IMG/VR virus record: IMGVR_UViG_3300022213_000006
Span: 1 to 54,245 of that record
Length of the DNA: 54,245 nucleotides
From: a virus
Strand: one strand, 5' to 3'
Below are positions 6,749 to 13,754 of the stretch, in pieces; within the stretch, counting starts at the first letter, position 1, and each line of letters starts with the position of its first letter. The position numbers and the translations under genes were made by a program. The notes beneath the pieces were generated by a model. That model was not told the DNA's origin. It saw only the letters and a program-made list of their open reading frames with translations, and made no database searches.

Positions 6749-6994
6749 GTGGACGAACGAATCCTGAAGGAACTGAGGGGCATTCGCAAGGCGCTGCAGG
6801 CGTTCGTCGCGATCCAGCGTGCCGATGTGCGGCGCATCTCGAAGTTCGAGCGCGAGGCCGCGCGCGAGGCGAAAGCAGCGAAGGAGGAGGCACGGAACCT
6901 GACCCGCATTCGTGAGCAGCGTTCGACCAGCGACTGGATCCGACCTTGCCACGTGGAGGAAGTTGATGCGGACGAGCAAGGCCCGTTCGCGTGA
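6749..6994 (+). CDS. Hypothetical coiled-coil protein
   Basis: This 81-residue product has a GTG start after GGAGGG. The spacer between Shine-Dalgarno and start contains CCTAACAAGT, a copy of the recurring TTGTTA motif. Residues 1-60 are one long charged helix (DERILKELRGIRKALQAF, then FEREAAREAKAAKEEARN), followed by a short tail. Its stop overlaps the next start. No family recognised. Confidence 0.6.
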   Translation: MDERILKELRGIRKALQAFVAIQRADVRRISKFEREAAREAKAAKEEARNLTRIREQRSTSDWIRPCHVEEVDADEQGPFA

Positions 6995-7299
6995 TGTCTG
7001 TGTTGCTGTTCGTCGTGGTGGCAATTCTTGCCTATCAAGCGGCGAAGCGGGGCCTGGTTTTGTTGTCCCTCGTTCTTTTCGTCCCTCTCGTCGGACTCGG
7101 ATTCGAGGACAACCCGTGGGCGTGGTTCCTCACGTATGGAATCCTGGCATGGTGCCTCTCCCGGTGGATTCCTGAGCCCGACGAGAGGGCGCCGGACCTG
7201 ACAGTCGCAGATGCGGAGCCGGACGAAACCCCTCCGCAAAAACCTAAGAAACCAAGGACTCGACCAAAGAGTCGAGCACACCTGAAAGTGGTCAAATGA
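6994..7299 (+). CDS. Membrane protein with charged cytoplasmic tail
   Basis: This 101-residue product has its ATG overlapping the preceding TGA. Two transmembrane spans lie in the first 50 residues (SVLLFVVVAILAYQA, then LVLFVPLVGLGF to ILAWCLSRW). The C-terminal half is hydrophilic, acidic first and then very basic (PQKPKKPRTRPKSRAHLK). It could be an early membrane factor; function unknown. Its stop overlaps the next ATG (ATGA). Confidence 0.65.
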   Translation: MSVLLFVVVAILAYQAAKRGLVLLSLVLFVPLVGLGFEDNPWAWFLTYGILAWCLSRWIPEPDERAPDLTVADAEPDETPPQKPKKPRTRPKSRAHLKVVK

Positions 7300-8015
7300 C
7301 GGATCAAGCGGCGAAAGATTTCGAAGCGGTGACGGTCGACAACGTGCTCGCTGGGTACGTGCGGCGCTCAGAGTCTGTCGAGGCGTGGGGCGCCTACAGC
7401 AAAAATCAGAAGCTACTCGCATGGTATCGCTTCCCCGAGTACGCCCGAATGGAAGTGAAGACCCGCCACCGTGCGCTGCTCAAAGCGCGTGCGACTCGCA
7501 GCCGCAACAAACAACCTCGAGACGCGCAGCGCGCGAAGCTCTACAAGGCGGAGTGGGCTGCGCTGGGGAGTATGCAGCTGCGCAGTGGACGCACGATCGC
7601 CGAAGTGAACACCTGGCTTACCTCGTTGTTAGAGATCTACCGCGAGCGCTACGAAAAAGTGCCCACCTTCGTGCAGGTGGAATCCAGCTCCGGGAACCAC
7701 GCGATTTGGTCTCGCAACGTGATCCGTTTGACGCTCCGAGGCCGAGAACAGGATTGGGTGTGCTTGCATGAGCTGGCGCATCTCCTCGTAAAGGAAAACC
7801 CGGGGCATGGGCGGAAATTCGCGAGTGTCTACTTGACCCTGGTCACGGAAGTCTGCGGTCGCATTTGGGGAGACAGATTGCGAGAGGCGTTCCGGGAGCA
7901 CGGTGTGAAGTATCAGGCCAAGCGAGAGCTTTCTCCCGCTCGTTTGGCGGCGCTCCGCGAGCGCGGCAAGCAGCTTGCAGCCTCGCGCTGGGGATCCCCA
8001 TCTGCACCGATCTAG
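7296..8015 (+). CDS. HExxH zinc metallopeptidase-like protein
   Basis: This 239-residue product carries HELAH at 158-162 and, ten residues later, NPGHGRKF with a third His near 171. That layout is typical of SprT-like and related phage/actinobacterial putative metallohydrolases. The N-terminal 100 residues are basic and helical and may bind nucleic acid. The catalytic zinc ligands and Glu are all present, so it may cleave protein, perhaps a host DNA-bound factor; the substrate is unknown. Its TTG-TTA leucine pair (7624-7635) is an odd codon choice in this GC-rich gene and forms a copy of the recurring motif. Confidence 0.78.
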   Translation: MTDQAAKDFEAVTVDNVLAGYVRRSESVEAWGAYSKNQKLLAWYRFPEYARMEVKTRHRALLKARATRSRNKQPRDAQRAKLYKAEWAALGSMQLRSGRTIAEVNTWLTSLLEIYRERYEKVPTFVQVESSSGNHAIWSRNVIRLTLRGREQDWVCLHELAHLLVKENPGHGRKFASVYLTLVTEVCGRIWGDRLREAFREHGVKYQAKRELSPARLAALRERGKQLAASRWGSPSAPI

Positions 8016-8023
8016 GCGTCTAC

Positions 8024-8236
8024 TTGTCGTTTTTCCTGGCGCTCGGCGGAGCTGGACTTATGCTCCTCTCCCTGCTGCGCGATAGCCAACGCACGTTGGT
8101 TTTGGGGGCCATCGCGATATGTCTATCCCTGGTGACTTTGACCGCGACGCAGATGTTGTTCGCCACGCCACGATTCGGGGCGTGCAGTCTGACGTTGGAG
8201 ATGGACAAGAGTGCGTCATCCTTACGCTTGCCCTGA
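8024..8236 (+). CDS. Small membrane protein, two transmembrane spans
   Basis: This 70-residue product begins at a proposed TTG with a weak AGG upstream. The frame is open further upstream inside the metallopeptidase gene, but only from here is it protein-like. Two good membrane spans (LSFFLALGGAGLMLLSLL; TLVLGAIAICLSLVTL) are joined by RDSQR, a holin- or accessory-like plan. The last 118 bp overlap the next gene in another frame. Third-position GC is higher in this frame than in the overlapping one. Confidence 0.45.
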   Translation: MSFFLALGGAGLMLLSLLRDSQRTLVLGAIAICLSLVTLTATQMLFATPRFGACSLTLEMDKSASSLRLP

Positions 8237-8331
8237 CGATGCCAGTTGGTGATGGGGAGGCGTTCGTCGCCGCGATCGGTGATTTAATCTCCGACCTCGG
8301 CTACCAGATCAACGCGAAGCTCGTGGACTGA
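8119..8331 (+). CDS. Hypothetical protein overlapping a membrane protein gene
   Basis: This 70-residue product starts with ATG with GGGGG upstream. The sequence looks like a small alpha/beta domain (TIRGVQSDVGDGQECVILTL, then GEAFVAAIGDLISDLGYQI). It shares 118 bp with the membrane protein frame, so one of the two may be spurious or the region is dual coding. No family is recognised. Confidence 0.5.
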   Translation: MSIPGDFDRDADVVRHATIRGVQSDVGDGQECVILTLALTMPVGDGEAFVAAIGDLISDLGYQINAKLVD

Positions 8332-8341
8332 AAGGTCTCGC

Positions 8342-8647
8342 ATGGTCTGCGTCCTAATAATCTGCGGGTGGTGCGGCGGAGACATTCGACCGCCCGACGA
8401 CAGTTACCGCGTGATTCGCTCGCGGCCCGCTTGCTCGACGTGTGTCGAGCGCGGAGTTACTGCAGTTGCTTCAAGAGGAGGATCTGATGTCGGAGTTGCA
8501 CACGACGGACGCAGAAATCGCGTTCGTGCGAGGTCTGGGAACAAACACGCGCGCGGCCATGCGCGCAACGCAAGCGGGCCGCAAAGCGATGCTGGAACAG
8601 ACCGCGAAGCTGCTTCAGGGGTACCTGCGAAGTCTTCCGTTCCGTAG
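8342..8647 (+). CDS. Zinc-ribbon-like small protein, 3' end uncertain
   Basis: ATG with AAAGG 7 bp upstream, a well-supported start. The first 40 residues form a zinc-ribbon pattern: CGWCG near residue 9 and CSTC near residue 31. Beyond that the frame stays open to 8647 but becomes Arg/Gly/Ser-rich and overlaps the strongly supported gene at 8487 by 161 bp. Either the real protein is short and its stop has been lost by mutation or sequencing error, or the frames are joined by a shift. The product is 101 residues as written. Confidence 0.4.
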   Translation: MVCVLIICGWCGGDIRPPDDSYRVIRSRPACSTCVERGVTAVASRGGSDVGVAHDGRRNRVRARSGNKHARGHARNASGPQSDAGTDREAASGVPAKSSVP

Positions 8648-8738
8648 CCGGCGCGAGTACATCGACTTTCGGCAAGTGGAGACCGCCGCGACTGAGCGGC
8701 TTCGAGACGTGCAGCGGGCGCTACTGGCTCTGAACTAG
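8487..8738 (+). CDS. Hypothetical helical protein
   Basis: This 83-residue product starts with ATG after GAGGAGG with ideal spacing. All-helical and charged (AEIAFVRGLGTNTRAAM, then EQTAKLLQGYL). The frame is open back to a GTG at 8442, but the Shine-Dalgarno decides for 8487. It lies just upstream of the primase-helicase. No family is recognised. Confidence 0.65.
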   Translation: MSELHTTDAEIAFVRGLGTNTRAAMRATQAGRKAMLEQTAKLLQGYLRSLPFRSRREYIDFRQVETAATERLRDVQRALLALN

Positions 8739-8749
8739 CCGAGCCCTTC

Positions 8750-10651
8750 GTGGAACGCACGCTTAAACCTCGCCACATCCGCCTGCTCGCCGAAAAAGCG
8801 GTGAGCCTCGATGTGGCCAAGGCTCGCGGGTATTGGTCGCTCGACAGCGCCGATGATTTTCCCAAGCTGGGCTGGGCAAGTCGTGGTCGCAACGCGGCGC
8901 CAAAGTGGCTTCGCCCACCGGGCCTAACAATTCCCCTGTTCTCCCCGGTCGATCTCGAGATTGGCGAGATCGAGAGTTGTTATTCCCAGTTCCGGCCGGA
9001 TCGCCCGGTTGAAGACGACAAGGGCAAGACGCGCAAGTACGTAAACCCCTCCGGCACGCGCGCCATCATCGACGTACATCCGGCGTTCTTCGGGACCGAT
9101 GCGTGGACTGATCGCGACACGCCGCTGTTCATCGTGGAGGGTGTCCCGAAAGAAGACGCGCTTTGGTCCATTGGGATTCCCGCCGTCTCGATTCAAGGGG
9201 TCTGGAATTTCACAAGCGAGAACCCTGACACGCACTACCGGGAGATCCTGCAGGATTTCCGGTATCTCCCCGTTGCGGGTCGTGAAGTTGTTATTGGGTT
9301 CGACGCGGATGCTTGGACGAATCGCGCGGTGCGCGCGGCTGCGCGCGAGCTGGGACGCATTCTTGGGCGCGGTAACGGCGGCGCTTCTGCGGTTCGAGCT
9401 TTACGCCTTCCACACCCTGAGAAGAAGTGGGGTGTGGATGACTTCTTGGCGGACGGCGGCACGCGGGAGTCGCTGCTTGAGCTGATTGTCGATCTCGACA
9501 AGCTCGCCCACGGTGGCCTCAGCGTCCAAGCGCTGAGCGAGATCGCGCCGATGCCGCCCGAGTGTTTGTGGGAGCCGTACCTGATCCGCAACACGTTGGG
9601 CTTTCTGGATGGTGCGCCTGGCGTGGGCAAGACGTGGATCGCGCTGAGCCTCGCAGCTGCCGTAACAACTGGTGGCTCGATGCCGAGTGCCTTCCGAACG
9701 GACAAGGGCAAGATGAGTCGTTGGCCGATCCCGAAAGGCAACGTCGTCTACATCACGCACGAGAACGATCCGAGCACAGCGCTGCGCCCTCGCTTTGATC
9801 GACTCGGCGGCGACGCGTCCAAGTTCTTCGTGCTCGCAACTGGGGATCCTGAAAGCGACGCGTTCACGTTGCAAGACATCGAGCCCCTCGAGAAAATGAT
9901 CGAAGAAATTAAACCCGTGCTCGTCGTGCTCGACCCCATCATGAATTTCCTCGGCGCGAAGACGGATGCACACCGAGACAATGAAGTGCGTCCGCTGCTG
10001 TCGAAGCTCATGCGTCTCGCGTCCAACCACCAGACCACGATGCTTGGCATTCGACACTTGCGAAAGGATTCGACGGGGAGCGCGGTGTACGCGGCTGGTG
10101 GTTCCGTTGCGTTCTCCGGCACGGCTCGCAGTGTTATTATGGCCGGCCGTTATTTCGGAGAGAACGAGTCGGAGAAGCTCGTGCTCGCCCACTCAAAAAC
10201 CAACGAGACTCCCGCTGGCGCGTCGCTCGAATTCGCGGTGACGAACGAGGGCAAGGACGATAAGGGGTTCTACAACGTCGCCTTCGAGTGGCGCGGCGTT
10301 CTGACTGTGCGCGCAGACGAGTTGGTCTCTCAGAAGGCGCCCACGAAAGCGCCGGCCACAAAGCCTCGGGACAAGCTCGCGAATCTGCTCGTCACCCTGC
10401 TCGCACAGAATCCCAACGGCGTCCCGACCACGGTGGTGGCCACCGCGATGAAGAGCATGGAGCTGGCTCCCACGACGCTTAAGCGCGTGGCCGAAGAGAT
10501 CCGCATCCAGCGTGTGCGCGTGGAGCCGCCGAAAGGCAGTCGATCGCGCAAATCCCCGTATTACGTGTGGAAGTACCTGGAAGGCGAGGAACCGGCGAAG
10601 GGTCGAGATTCTGTAGATATTTCACAGAATACCCCTAGCGCGAAGTTTTGA
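8750..10651 (+). CDS. Bifunctional primase-helicase (DUF3854-like TOPRIM plus RecA-like ATPase)
   Basis: This 633-residue product starts at GTG. The N-terminal part carries a TOPRIM-like fold: the acidic FIVEG loop with Glu130 and GFDADAW near 185, typical of DUF3854 primase domains, followed by WGVDDFL. The C-terminal part is a RepA/RecA-type hexameric ATPase: Walker A GAPGVGKT at 288-295, VLVVLDPIMNF as Walker B, and a later GIRHLRKDS loop. A winged-helix-like tail may follow after residue 540. It probably unwinds and primes phage DNA for the polymerase at 13755. TTGTTA-type sites occur at 8933, 8975, 9285 and 9663 inside the gene. Confidence 0.85.
   Translation: MERTLKPRHIRLLAEKAVSLDVAKARGYWSLDSADDFPKLGWASRGRNAAPKWLRPPGLTIPLFSPVDLEIGEIESCYSQFRPDRPVEDDKGKTRKYVNPSGTRAIIDVHPAFFGTDAWTDRDTPLFIVEGVPKEDALWSIGIPAVSIQGVWNFTSENPDTHYREILQDFRYLPVAGREVVIGFDADAWTNRAVRAAARELGRILGRGNGGASAVRALRLPHPEKKWGVDDFLADGGTRESLLELIVDLDKLAHGGLSVQALSEIAPMPPECLWEPYLIRNTLGFLDGAPGVGKTWIALSLAAAVTTGGSMPSAFRTDKGKMSRWPIPKGNVVYITHENDPSTALRPRFDRLGGDASKFFVLATGDPESDAFTLQDIEPLEKMIEEIKPVLVVLDPIMNFLGAKTDAHRDNEVRPLLSKLMRLASNHQTTMLGIRHLRKDSTGSAVYAAGGSVAFSGTARSVIMAGRYFGENESEKLVLAHSKTNETPAGASLEFAVTNEGKDDKGFYNVAFEWRGVLTVRADELVSQKAPTKAPATKPRDKLANLLVTLLAQNPNGVPTTVVATAMKSMELAPTTLKRVAEEIRIQRVRVEPPKGSRSRKSPYYVWKYLEGEEPAKGRDSVDISQNTPSAKF
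10608..10630. promoter_or_regulatory. Inverted repeat upstream of promoter P4
   Basis: ATTCTGT (10608-10614), a 9-bp AT-rich spacer and ACAGAAT (10624-10630) form a perfect 7-bp inverted repeat just ahead of the promoter at 10635-10664, inside the last codons of the primase-helicase. The size and position fit an operator for a dimeric regulator; the protein is unknown. Confidence 0.4.
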
Positions 10652-10664
10652 TCCGCGGTAAGAT
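10635..10664 (+). promoter_or_regulatory. Early/middle promoter P4
   Basis: TAAGAT (10659-10664) preceded by GTTTTGATCCGCGG resembles P2 (GTTTTGGACCCGTGG then TAGTGT) at the same spacing. The -35 hexamer CTAGCG (10635-10640) is poor, so activation may be needed, in line with the inverted repeat just upstream. It serves the gene at 10709. Confidence 0.5.
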
Positions 10665-10708
10665 TCCCTCGCATTGATTGGGACACATTCAACACGAGGA
10701 GTTTTAAA

Positions 10709-11167
10709 ATGACGCCGTCCCGGTTCCCGAAGGAAATCACCATCTCCGTCCCGCAGATCCCGAAGATGCCGAAGGCTCCGGCGTCGAAGGTCGACCGCCT
10801 GTACGAGCTGCGCGAGGCACGCCTCGCTTTCGGCCGCGCCATCGGGGAGGCGGAGAAGCTCCTGAGCCGCATCAAGGAAGTCGAGGAGGAGATCGCCCTG
10901 GAGCTGTCCGCAGAGCTGCGCAAGCTCGGCGGCGCGACGAAGCTCTCCGGCGAAGTGGCGACGTTCGCCCCCAGCACGACCCCGGTGTACGCAGTGGCTG
11001 ACTGGGATGCGTTCTATGCCCACATCAAGAAGAACGACGCTTGGGATCTCCTGGAGCGCCGCCCGGCTCGCGCCGCTTTGAATGCCCGGTTCGATGAGCA
11101 CAAGGCGGTCCCGGGCATCCAGCAGGACCGCAAGTTCTCCTACTCGCTGACCAAGGCGAGCCGCTAA
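10709..11167 (+). CDS. Hypothetical coiled-coil protein with its own promoter
   Basis: This 152-residue product starts with ATG after GAGGAG. Residues 1-25 are Pro/Lys-rich (VPQIPKMPKAPASK), residues 28-75 form a strong coiled coil (LYELREARLAFGRAIGEAEK, IKEVEEEIALELSAEL), and the C-terminal half is compact and basic (NDAWDLLERRPARAALNARF). Its position after primase-helicase with a dedicated promoter suggests a protein needed in quantity during replication. No family recognised. Confidence 0.7.
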   Translation: MTPSRFPKEITISVPQIPKMPKAPASKVDRLYELREARLAFGRAIGEAEKLLSRIKEVEEEIALELSAELRKLGGATKLSGEVATFAPSTTPVYAVADWDAFYAHIKKNDAWDLLERRPARAALNARFDEHKAVPGIQQDRKFSYSLTKASR

Positions 11168-11187
11168 GCCAACAAAAACCCTAATAA

Positions 11188-11301
11188 GAAAGGAGGTGGT
11201 AGCAACGAGCATCGAGCCAGCTTCGGGTCTGAGAGCGGACAGGACCGCTCGATCCTCAGCTCGGCGTCCTCCGAGTCGAATCTTGCGGCTGGTCACGCAA
11301 G
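11188..11301 (+). other. Structured leader or candidate non-coding RNA
   Basis: A perfect AAGGAGGT anti-anti-SD sequence (11190-11197) has no ATG/GTG/TTG start at normal distance. It is followed by three perfect hairpins: GAGCGG-6-CCGCTC (11233-11250), CTCGG-6-CCGAG (11260-11275) and CTTGCG-8-CGCAAG (11282-11301). CTGAG (11229-11233) can also pair with CTCAG (11255-11259) around the first stem. The stretch between the genes at 10709 and 11348 has no convincing ORF. It may control the Fis-like gene or act as an RNA of its own. Confidence 0.4.
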
Positions 11302-11347
11302 CGAAGCTCGATCTGGTTCGATGGCCGTTGCTATCACTGGAAAGAGA

Positions 11348-11548
11348 ATGAAGACGAAAGTTTCCATCGAGAACGCGAAGGACTACAAGCTGACGAAGCA
11401 GCTCTTCGACGCTGCTTACGCGCGTGAAGTCATGTCCGCTTGCAAGGGCAACGTCACCGAAGCTGCCCGCTTCGCCGGCAAAGAGCGCAAGGACTTCTAC
11501 GATCTGCTCAAGCGTGCAGAGGTTTCTCCGCAGGAATTTCGAGAATGA
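11348..11548 (+). CDS. Fis/NtrC C-terminal-type helix-turn-helix protein
   Basis: This 66-residue product is small and basic. FDAAYAREVMSACKGNVTEA followed by ARFAGKERKDFYDLLKR matches the Fis-type helix-turn-helix (HTH_8) found at the C-terminus of NtrC-like regulators, where a GNVTxAAR turn is typical. It lacks any AAA or receiver domain, so it is probably a free-standing DNA-binding protein acting on phage or host promoters. The ATG at 11348 has GGAAAGAGA upstream; an in-frame ATG at 11321 has no Shine-Dalgarno. Stop overlaps the next start (ATGA). Confidence 0.7.
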   Translation: MKTKVSIENAKDYKLTKQLFDAAYAREVMSACKGNVTEAARFAGKERKDFYDLLKRAEVSPQEFRE

Positions 11549-11880
11549 CGCGCAGTCGTGAAATCGAAGCGGCACTCTGGAGCCGGATCTCCGATCCGGG
11601 GTTGCCCGAGCAGTCAAGGAGCCTCACCTACCTGACGCTGGTGCTCCTGGACTTGGCGGAGAGCGTGGCTTCGATTCAAGCGGCACCCGCTGCGTCGCCT
11701 GTGAGCGCGGAACCGTCCGTTGAAACTCGAGAATCCCTCGCCTACCTCAGTCAGTCTCTGGCCGAGTACCAGGACATTCTCACGCGCGAGCCGACAGCGC
11801 GCATGCCGTGGGGAGCGTTGCGAGAAAAAGGGGAGCAGCTCCGAGCCGCCATCGAGGACGTTCAGCGTCGAGGCCTGTAG
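11545..11880 (+). CDS. Hypothetical helical protein
   Basis: This 111-residue product starts at the ATGA overlap with the Fis-like gene; the longer frame from 11440 has no support. It is helical throughout, with a short Ala/Pro-rich stretch around residue 50 separating two helical parts (SLTYLTLVLLDLAESVASI; SLAYLSQSLAEYQDIL). No known domain. Confidence 0.65.
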   Translation: MTRSREIEAALWSRISDPGLPEQSRSLTYLTLVLLDLAESVASIQAAPAASPVSAEPSVETRESLAYLSQSLAEYQDILTREPTARMPWGALREKGEQLRAAIEDVQRRGL

Positions 11881-11890
11881 GAGGACGACA

Positions 11891-12361
11891 ATGCTTGATT
11901 CTTTGTTGCGTTGGATCGACAACCGAGGCGGTGCGGTTTGGATTCGAGATAACAATTACCTGAAGCGCCACTTCATCGTCTCCTCCAAACACTTCGGAGT
12001 TCTGCTGCACGAGTGGCATGGCTCCGATCCCGATCGGCCGCATTGCCATCCCTGGTGGAGTGTCAGCATTCCACTGCGCGGATATTTGTTGGAACATTTC
12101 CACGACGACACTGTTCGGCACTTGGAGTTTGGACGAATCGCCATTCGCACGTCCCGAGAGCTGCACCGAATTGTGGTGCCGAAGCAGCGCACGCGCCCGG
12201 TGACGCTCTTCATACACGGTCCTGTGCGCCGAAAGTGGGGTTTCATTGCGCCCGCATCGGAGTGGCGTGATCGGTTCTGGGTTTCCGCGACATCCCTGGG
12301 AATTGAGAATTCGCGGAGGCAGCTTCGGGGATGGTTTTTCCCCCGGATTTCAAGCGAATGA
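11891..12361 (+). CDS. Cupin-like protein
   Basis: This 156-residue product starts with ATG after GGAGGA. The stretch LHEWHGSDPDRPHCHPWWSV followed by SIPLRGYLLEHF has the HxH-Pro-W and Gly-Tyr pattern of small phage/bacterial cupin-fold proteins, which usually hold a metal through His residues. The catalytic role is unknown; sugar or peptide modification is possible. A copy of the TTGTTA motif (GATAACAATTACC, 11948-11960) lies in the gene. Confidence 0.65.
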   Translation: MLDSLLRWIDNRGGAVWIRDNNYLKRHFIVSSKHFGVLLHEWHGSDPDRPHCHPWWSVSIPLRGYLLEHFHDDTVRHLEFGRIAIRTSRELHRIVVPKQRTRPVTLFIHGPVRRKWGFIAPASEWRDRFWVSATSLGIENSRRQLRGWFFPRISSE

Positions 12362-12582
12362 AAGAAGACGTCGTCTTCGGAATGACAAGACTGCCACATG
12401 TACCGCCAGAGAAACGAACGGAGTACGCACGACACATCCGCGAGTTGTCTTCGGTCATTCCGCTCGAAGATGCCTTGTCGATTTTCGTCTCCGAGGCCGC
12501 TGGGCGTGGCTGGCCTTCTGGGGCCCACGTCGAGATTAGAATTCGCACAGCGATCATTGCGCTGAGACAGGATCCAGCGTAG
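12358..12582 (+). CDS. Hypothetical protein
   Basis: This 74-residue product starts at the ATGA overlap (ATG 12358) with the cupin-like gene; an in-frame ATG at 12331 would give 83 residues, and neither has a clear Shine-Dalgarno. The sequence is helical and charged (PPEKRTEYARHIRELSSVI, LEDALSIFVSEAAG). No family recognised. The following gap holds a 6-bp hairpin CTTGCT-AAGGC-AGCAAG (12628-12644) without a U-run. Confidence 0.5.
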   Translation: MKEDVVFGMTRLPHVPPEKRTEYARHIRELSSVIPLEDALSIFVSEAAGRGWPSGAHVEIRIRTAIIALRQDPA

Positions 12583-12682
12583 GTTCGAAACACTAAATCC
12601 CAAAATTCTCACTCGCGTGATTTCGAGCTTGCTAAGGCAGCAAGTCTCCACCGACGTGGGGAATGTGCAGGAGCACAGCAAC

Positions 12683-13654
12683 ATGGCAAAGATGACGAAG
12701 ACCCGTCAGGAGACGGGTGCTTTGGTGGCACGGGGAAATACCCCGTCCGCTCTGATGGTCCCCGGCTCGGGGCATGTGCCCGAGGGCTGGGAAGCGCGCA
12801 TTCAGCAGTACGCGAAGCGCGACGCGGCTACGGCGAAGGGCGCCGCTGGTTGGCCCTACATCAGCACGAAGGGCGGCGTCTTCAAAGTCGAAGAGACGCG
12901 TCTCGAAGAGCTTCCGCCGATGATCGTCCTCGGCACTGTTTTCGAGAACAGCTTCTTCGCAGGGCTGTACGACGCGGACCACGCGTCGGCACCGACCTGT
13001 TTCGCGATCGGAACCGAGGAGGAGAATCTCGCTCCGCCGGAGTCCCTCGGCGATCAGCGTCAGTGCATTCAGACGGAGCCGACGAGCCCGAAGTGCTCGG
13101 GCTGCTGGGCCAACGTGTTCGGAACCGGAGAACGTGGCAAGGGCAAGGCGTGCAAGAACACGCGACGCCTCGCGCTGCTGCCCGCAGACGAGTTGTCTGT
13201 GGGGAGTCTCTCGCAGGCGCAGTGCTTCATGCTGCGTCTCTCTGTGACGAGCGTGAAGCAGTACGCCTCGTACGCCAACAAGGTGGCGCGATCGCTGGAG
13301 ATCCCGCTCTTCATGCTGCGGACGCGGATCCGGATCGAGCCCGACCCGAAGACTCAGTTCAAGATCCTCTTCGAGCCGTACGACATCGTGGAGCAGGACG
13401 GTCGCGTCCTTCCCCTGCTGATCGGAGATTCCGATCTGCTGACCGCGATCGAAGGCCGCGTGAAGGAAGCTGAGAACTTCCTGATGCAGGTTCCGAGCGC
13501 CCGCGACGATGAGAGCGAGGGTGCTCCGAAGCGTCGCGCGGTGGCTCCCGCGCCGCAGCGCAAGCCGCAGATTGGCCGCGCCGGCACGTCTCGCAAGGCG
13601 TCGGATGCGCCCGCCACGGGCGGCGTGAAGCGCGCAGCCACGGCGAAGTACTAG
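12683..13654 (+). CDS. Cys-containing replication-associated protein (candidate ssDNA-binding)
   Basis: This 323-residue product starts at ATG 12683 (GGAG upstream); the longer frame from 12617 lacks support. The core has conserved-looking blocks PMIVLGTVFENSFF, KCSGCWANVFGTGERGKGKA and CKNTRRLALLP, with four to five cysteines that could bind zinc. The C-terminal 60 residues are basic and low complexity. It sits between primase-helicase and polymerase, where phages often encode a single-stranded DNA-binding or recombination protein. That role is inferred from place and composition only. Confidence 0.6.
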   Translation: MAKMTKTRQETGALVARGNTPSALMVPGSGHVPEGWEARIQQYAKRDAATAKGAAGWPYISTKGGVFKVEETRLEELPPMIVLGTVFENSFFAGLYDADHASAPTCFAIGTEEENLAPPESLGDQRQCIQTEPTSPKCSGCWANVFGTGERGKGKACKNTRRLALLPADELSVGSLSQAQCFMLRLSVTSVKQYASYANKVARSLEIPLFMLRTRIRIEPDPKTQFKILFEPYDIVEQDGRVLPLLIGDSDLLTAIEGRVKEAENFLMQVPSARDDESEGAPKRRAVAPAPQRKPQIGRAGTSRKASDAPATGGVKRAATAKY

Positions 13655-13754
13655 CTCCGAGGTTGTCGAGTCGTCGTAGCCTTCTTCGCATTCCTCCACC
13701 TGGCACCCCCATCCCAGGAGCGGAGAGGCGACGGCGGCTCGACTTCCTCTCTCG

